Assembly (NCBI GenBank): GCA_033060915.1
Contig: CM065388.1
Span: 39,942,001 to 40,006,000 of the forward strand
DNA from: Euryodendron excelsum
Lineage: Eukaryota > Streptophyta > Magnoliopsida > Ericales > Pentaphylacaceae
Direction of reading: 5' to 3'
DNA: 64,000 nucleotides
Shown here: positions 58,656 through 64,000 of the stretch, one piece after another
How the letters are laid out: every line of letters starts with the position of its first letter
Numbering within the stretch: position 1 is the stretch's first letter
Translations under genes and position numbers: made by a program
The notes under the pieces: model-generated
Seen by the model: the letters and a program-made list of their open reading frames with translations, nothing else
What the model was told of the DNA's origin: nothing
Databases searched by the model: none

Positions 58656-60665
58656 TGCTGACTCAAGGTTGATCCCCATGTTGATTTTGATGATAACTAA
58701 ACATTGTGTTATTTTACTAATGCATTTACTTAGTATGCAGATTAATAAAGTTTACAATTTAGACTTAAAGTTTAATTTTAAGTCTAATACTTGTCAAAGT
58801 GAATGCACAACAAGCGCAAGATCAAGCAATGAACTCCAAGAACTATGCAATGAACGAAATAAAGCATTGATGCCTATTTCTACTTTAAACAGATTATTTG
58901 CATTCGAAAGATTAAAGGTGTTCAAATAAGGCAATCATCAAGTATACATAGACTTAATAAACTTGTCTTGCACTCAGAAAGATTAAAGATTTCATCAGAG
59001 TGTGCTAAAATTGGTTGAAGATGATTTTGATTGTGAAGAGATTAAAAAAGCTCAAAAGAGGACTTCATCAAGTGTGCAAAAGGTCGATTCAAGATAATGT
59101 GATTGGAAGCTGCTTAAGAAGAAGATTCATATTGATTGCCTGATCTCTACATGAAATCCAAGTGAAAAATTCTTCTGAGATATAAAGAATCAATGAAGAC
59201 AATGTGTATGAAGAAATTTTATCAAGCTTACAAAAGTCTCATTGAAGTGATTTTAAAAAAAAAAGAAAAATTGCTAGCAAAGAGATGAAATCAGCAATGA
59301 AGCATTGTGAAGCTCTATATAATAGAGAAAGCTTGACATTGAAAGAGATTGTTCTACAATGAAAGTGGAAGCTTTGCAAACAAAGAAGAAGAGATCAAAG
59401 TCGATTTAATGAAGCTCTGACAGTTTGGAAATCAAGACAAAATTAATACCAAATAAATGATTCAATCCAAATTGAATAGAAGTTATCTCTGATGAGTTAA
59501 AGAATTTTGATTGATCATTATACTCCAAAGAGAAGACTCCTTGAAGATCTTATACTATTGCTGAGAAGAACTGGATCATTGTAAGTCAGAAAGCAGATTT
59601 TTGGGTAATGAGCCGACTCATGGAAATGAAGAGTCGCCTCATGAAGATAGACGCAAATGACTTGAACAAAAAATGTACAATAAGCCGACTTATGGAAATG
59701 AGGAGCCGACTTATGAAGACAGAAGCAGAAAACCTGAAGACGAAATGAGCAAAAAGCCGACTCTTGAATATAAAGAATTGACTCATGATGACTGAAACAA
59801 GATTTCTGTACAAAGAGCCGACTCATAAAATTGAAGAGTCGCCTCGTGAAGGCAGAGCAAAATGACGTGAAGACAAAATGATCAATGAGCGACTCATTAA
59901 TATGAAGAGTAGACTCATGGAGACAGTGGACAATATCTGACAAATGCAAAACCAGAAGAGTCGACTCTTTAAGCCTAGAGTCGACCCCTAGGATATAAGG
60001 GCTAGTTTTTCTAACGTTATAACAGACAGGACGTGCATTAAATGAACCCCAACAATCTCCAACGGATGAAATCAATACAGGGGTTTATATACAAGCTTCT
60101 AGCTGCATTTATAACTAGAGAAGACACAAAAAACAACAATCCACTGACTGATCAACTGAAATTCCTGTATATTCTTCTTGTCTTCACTTTGTGAGCTTTG
60201 ATTGTATAATCCACTCTTATTGGAGAGTTTGTAAGTTACTTGTATGTGTTTATACACTTGTAAGTGAGAGTTTGAGAGTTTTCTTGAGAAAGAAAAACTC
60301 TTGTAAGTTTGAGTGGAACTTGGACAAAACCACTTGGTGGCTGAAGAACTTGGGTAGAAGTTCTTGTGTATAGTGAGCTGAGCATTTAGTCAATCAGTAC
60401 CCATTTGTAATTGGAGATTACATAGTGGAGGAAGACTTCAAGGGGATTTTGGGGTGAGGACGCAGACTACGAATTGTGGTTGAACCTCGGTAAATCTTTG
60501 TATTTTTTTTGTTGCTCTGTTTTCTTTTTTTCTGGTTATTACATTGCATTTCATATAGATTGATCATTGTTACATTGTTTATATTAGTTTTAATTAATCT
60601 TAATTGTTATTAATCTTTAAAAAACCCAATTCACCCCCCCTCTTGGGTTGCCTTTTAGGTCAACA
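58656..60665 (+). repeat. 3' LTR of the SIRE-type element
   Basis: Starts TGCTGACTCAAGG and ends TTTTAGGTCAACA, matching the 5' LTR end to end, including the GAGTCGACTC array at about 59605-59990 and the TATA region GGGTTTATATACAAGC near 60083. Confidence 0.92.
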
Positions 60666-60670
60666 GTATA

Positions 60671-62764
60671 TAGGTATCTAGGGGTGTTGTTGTTGAGTTT
60701 GAGGGACCCTTTCGGTCCCAATTACTTGATTTAGAGAGCTTAAAGCTCATTGGTTGAAGATTGGAAGTGGTGGATTGAAAATCCCCAAATATGTGAAATG
60801 CTAGGGTTTTAAATTCTTTCTCTAGATCCCTTGGTTTTGATTGTTCTTCCTCTCCCTTTTGAGTTATTGTCATCCTTGTGGGCTAATCTTTGAGCCCTAA
60901 GAGTATTTGGAAGGTTATGTTATGTTTGGAGAAGTTTTGAGAGAGTTTTGGTTTGGATTTCTGCTGGTGCGCAGCAAGGCATTCGAACGCCCGATATGGC
61001 GTTTGAACGGCCCAGGGGGCGTTTGAATGGTCGGAGGGTTGTTTGGCCATTTTGACCTAGGCGTTCAAACGACCCCTTGGGCGTTCAAATGGTATGTCCA
61101 TTTTTTTACCCTTTTTGCAATTTGATCATAACTTGCTCTAGAAATCTCGGTTTTGAGTATCATTTGAGGCGTTAAATAGTAGACACATATATCTTTTCAT
61201 CCATATAAAGTTTGCACCCTAGTTCTTTGTGGATTGTGAGTTGTTAGAGTTTGAAGTTGACCCAAATTTATGTCGACAACCTTGTTTTCCAAAATGTTAG
61301 CCCATTTTTTAAGAGACCCAACTTCTCCACTCGAAATATGTTTTTGACCCTTGATCTATCAAATTAAAGGCCTTTGAGTCTATTTTCAAATAGAACAAGT
61401 CTAGAATATGTATCCTTTGTTTGGGGTAGTTGGGACGCGATGAAAGAATCGATGTTCCGGGTTTCATACTTCACTCTCAACCTTATGTTCTCGTTTTACA
61501 TTGGAACCTTACCCTAGAGTTCAATCTCACTCTTCCATTGTAAGAGTGAGGTGTTGGTGAGTCGGGGTCGAGGGACTTATGTACTTAGTCTCGATTTATG
61601 TGTTATTGCTTTGCCTTAAAACCCCGTATTGATGTTTCTATGCTTCCATATGAATTTTGTGTAGGAACGCCTTATTTATCACCCGTTTAATTGGAGAGAG
61701 GTGAGTAACGATATGCCATGAATAAAACTCAATTAATTTTCAAAAGTTTTTAAACTCACTTCTATATCATGAATGTTTTCCATACATTTCAATGCATCAA
61801 TGTTATGTTCAGTTACTAATGTCACATTTCAAATGCATGCAAGTTATATTTATGTTATGAATGGAAACCATGGACTATAATATTTAAATGAAAGAGACGC
61901 TAAGTTTTCAATGTATGGTGCCAACTCGAGTCTTCTCATGGCAAGACTTTAATCTAGCTCGATAGTACTATGATAGGAGATGGGAAATAAACTATCTATG
62001 TTGGGAGACGTCCCTAACCTAAAGAGCCTTAGCTTGACCTAGATGGTTACTATAGAGCCTAACTCATATATCGAGTTGTAGCACATTTATGTTTGAATTG
62101 AGAACTATGATATGTTCACATGCTTTACAACAAGTTATAAAATGCTATATCAAGAATAATGTTACGTTGCATCTCTTCTTGCAATAACATGTTTTGAAAT
62201 TTTGAAATGTTTCAAGTGATTTTTATGTTACCTAGAATTCCAAGCATACACTTTATACGTTCAAAAGTTCATATTCTCATGCATAAATGATTATCAATCC
62301 TTATACGTCGGATATAATTGCCAGTCCATGATATTTTCTCGCTTATGCATCATTGTTATTCACTAAGCATTAGCTTACGTTCTCTCAAATGATTTTCAGG
62401 AAGCCAATTCGAGAGGCCCTAGAGTGAGGCCATATGTTGATTTTGAGCTACGGCTCACAAGCTTATATTTTGTAATATGTTTGAGGGCTGGACCTCAATG
62501 TTTTGTAATGGTATAATGTTATAACTTTAGTGAGCCTTGGGTATGCTCATATGTATGCTATGTTTTGTATTAGGCACAGCTCTGCCATGTATAACACAGA
62601 TTATGTTTTCAAGTTATCAAAAGTTATATTTTTCGCAATTATGTATCATTCTAAATGATTATGCACAGGTGATCAACCAGTTTATATAATGCGGCCTAGG
62701 GTAGCCTAGCTATTGGTCGGTCATGTACCCTAAATTCGTATAGGTCGGGTTATGGGGCGTGACA
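60671..62764 (+). repeat. 3' LTR of the Tekay-type element, second part
   Basis: Continues from 49207 with TAGGTATCTAGGGGTG, as in the 5' LTR at about 44656, and includes the degraded TTCGAA array at 60980-61100. The last 1.2 kb (61530-62764) has no counterpart in the truncated 5' LTR and ends GGGTTATGGGGCGTGACA. Total 3' LTR length is about 2497 bp. No gene is present. Confidence 0.87.
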
Positions 62765-62769
62765 GATGT

Positions 62770-63500
62770 GGATCCTCAAACCCTTTGGGTTGTTACACAT
62801 AGGCCTCTTCTTGAAGAATACCATTCAAAAAGGCACTTTTCACATCCATTTGTTGCACCTTGAATCCTAAATGACATGTAATGGCAAGAAGGATACTAAC
62901 TGACTCCAACCTTATAACAGGGGCAAAGGTTTCATCAAAGTCAATGCTCTCAGTTTGAGTGTAACCTTGGGCTACCAACCTAATTTTATTTCTTGTGATA
63001 ATAACATGTTCATCAGATTCATTCTTAAAGATTCATTTACTTCCTATCACATTAACATACTTTGGTCTAGGCACAAGGGTCCACACATTATTCCGCACAA
63101 ATTGACTCAACTCCTCATGCAGAACAATTATCCAATGTTCATCATTCAATACTTCTTTCACATTTTTAGGCTCAAAAGTAGAAGTATAACACATGTAGTT
63201 TACCTCATTTCTTACCTAACATCTTGTCTTCATAGGCTCAGTTACACTACTGATTACTTGATCCATTGGATGATTTAGCTTTACTATAGATGAGGGTTCT
63301 ACAATCACTTCTTGCTATGCCAAGAATTGATCACTTTCAGTCTCCTCCACTATAGTCACCTTTTCTAAGTTCTTAGATTCCTCCACAATAGGCATATTAC
63401 CTGCATCACACTCTTAATCAAGAGAAGGATCAATAGGAGTCTCCAAATCATCACCGACAATATTTGTATCATACATACTCAGAGGAAATAGACATGCTTG
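62770..63500 (-). pseudogene. Copia integrase-RT linker and reverse transcriptase N-terminus, minus strand
   Basis: From 63480 downward: an acidic linker (GDDLETPIDPSLD, IVEESKNLEKVTIVEE), the NDEHWIIVLHEELSQF and NNVWTLVPRP blocks, then RLVAQGYTQTESIDFDETFAPV, LGFKVQQMDVKSAFLNGILQEEAYV and PKGFEDPH. It is the upstream half of the frame that continues at 44256. Stops and frameshifts are present, for example near 63215 and 63410. Confidence 0.82.
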
Positions 63501-63540
63501 GGGGTTTAACTACATTGATTAAATTAGAAAGAAATAAGTA

Positions 63541-64000
63541 TGATTTACAAGTAATAATTTAATCAATTGGAGAGAGCACAGCTCGGCTCCATTATTGATA
63601 GGTTCATGAAGTCGATCCATTAAGTATTGTTAACGGAGAGGTTGGTTTCAATCTCTTAATTTTCGTGTAAATTTAAGTTTCCTTCCTAATGTGAAAGAGA
63701 CTTGAAACAGAGAGGCCATCTGACAAACTAGTTCGACCTCAACTTACCAATACTAAAAGGGAGTTTTGATAAGCATATTAAAGGCTCAAACCCAAAAAAG
63801 TATTAGGTTTAATATTTTAAAATATGTTAGAAAAATTAAAAATTAATTACATTTTGACTCTCTCAATTATAATTTAGTTTTACTTTACCAGCTAAACCAA
63901 AAGTTACTATATTTTTACCCCTAAACTATTATAATTTAAGTTCGTATTGACCATATCAACAAAAGAAACAAATTTAACATCTGTAATATTTCTGATTTGA
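63541..64000. repeat. Displaced upstream region of a receptor-like paralogue plus dispersed repeat
   Basis: 63560-63780 matches 38505-38720, and 63760-63810 matches 39379-39420, the region 5' of the receptor-like gene. 63820-64000 matches 31540-31740. No receptor coding sequence adjoins it on the left; the minus-strand copia relic ends within about 50 bp. No gene. Confidence 0.65.

Larger units (their letters stand above)
49208..60665 (+). mobile_element. SIRE/Maximus-type copia element, structurally complete
   Basis: 5' LTR 49208-51209 (2002 bp), initiator tRNA-Met PBS, gag, protease, integrase, reverse transcriptase, RNase H, an extra coding region, polypurine tract and 3' LTR 58656-60665 (2010 bp). 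GTATA lies at 49203-49207 and 60666-60670. Total length is 11458 bp. LTRs of 2 kb, two CCHC knuckles in gag and a post-pol frame match SIRE/Maximus elements. By eye the first 200 bp of the LTRs differ at about 17 positions, mostly transitions. All frames carry stops or frameshifts, so it is old and inactive. Confidence 0.92.
44257..62764 (+). mobile_element. Tekay/Del-type chromovirus, interrupted in its 3' LTR
   Basis: Flanked by GATGT at 44252-44256 and 62765-62769. The 5' LTR starts TGTAGTATCC, and the 3' LTR starts TATAGTACCC at 48805 and ends GGGCGTGACA at 62764. Internal order is gag end and protease, reverse transcriptase, RNase H, integrase, chromodomain-like tail and polypurine tract, the arrangement of chromoviruses; LTR and integrase tail suggest Tekay/Del. 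A deletion joins the middle of the 5' LTR (~45441) to the end of gag (~45487), removing the PBS and gag. The SIRE-type element (49208-60665) splits the 3' LTR. Without the nested element it is about 7.0 kb. Confidence 0.88.
39888..63500 (-). mobile_element. Minus-strand copia element (SIRE-like), split by the Tekay-type insertion
   Basis: The left part is 39888-44256 and the right part is about 62770-63500. On the minus strand, reverse transcriptase coding reads GFEDPH up to 62765 and continues as HPNHVYKLK from 44256, an exact join through the duplicated GATGT. The order is reverse transcriptase, RNase H, a third coding region, polypurine tract and 3' LTR. The 5' half (LTR, gag, most of integrase) is lost beyond 63500. 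It lies in the upstream region of a lost receptor-like paralogue. 41660-43290 is mostly non-coding. Confidence 0.78.

Noticed and set aside
59518..60075. Open frame of 185 codons on the minus strand (and a 122-codon relative at 50070-50438).
   Set aside because: Both lie in the SIRE-type LTRs across the GAGTCGACTC array; repetition keeps a frame open (FHESA/FMSRL units). No family resemblance and no conservation expected.

Overview
The window is AT-rich plant nuclear DNA, most likely from a flowering plant. The evidence is intron-bearing genes (a DIM1/YLS8-type first exon and an LRR receptor-like protein), plant-specific retrotransposon lineages (Tat/Ogre, CRM, Tekay/Del and SIRE/Maximus-type copia) and primer-binding sites matching plant initiator tRNA-Met. 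About two thirds of the window is LTR retrotransposon sequence in two nested stacks. No bacterial or organellar genes were seen. Coordinates of decayed elements are approximate; LTR ends, target-site duplications (TSDs) and splice sites were read base by base.

Left stack (1-21126). A copia element on the plus strand (10294-11034 and about 17421-21126) is interrupted twice. A Tat/Ogre-like gypsy element (1-10293, its left end outside the window) with a 4.1-kb LTR sits in its gag. A CRM-type chromovirus (11035 to about 17416) sits between its protease and integrase. The Ogre-like element itself contains a piece of a SIRE-type LTR (5238 to about 5990).

Gene-poor middle (21127-32220). The 40-codon first exon of a DIM1/YLS8 splicing-factor homologue starts 132 bp after the copia LTR, but I found no further exon. 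The rest holds a gypsy gag relic, a fold-back element, GTGTCC-rich dispersed repeats, microsatellites and a tandem duplication.

Receptor-like protein locus (about 30290-39420, minus strand). A two-exon LRR receptor-like protein gene (join of 38017-38365 and 33870-35671; 716 codons) has a 2.3-kb phase-1 intron carrying decayed retrotransposon sequence. A deleted paralogue (32225-33105) lies downstream. Its upstream region reappears at 63560-63810, so the cluster probably continued to the right before transposons split it.

Right stack (39888 to about 63500). A minus-strand copia element is cut in its reverse transcriptase by a plus-strand Tekay/Del-type chromovirus (44257-62764, TSD GATGT). 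That element is cut in its 3' LTR by an 11.5-kb plus-strand SIRE-type copia element (49208-60665, TSD GTATA). Both copia elements keep an extra coding region after pol that resembles the 'putative plant transposon protein' family (PF20167 type). All transposon reading frames carry stops or frameshifts, so none looks autonomous. The only plausible intact host gene is the receptor-like protein.
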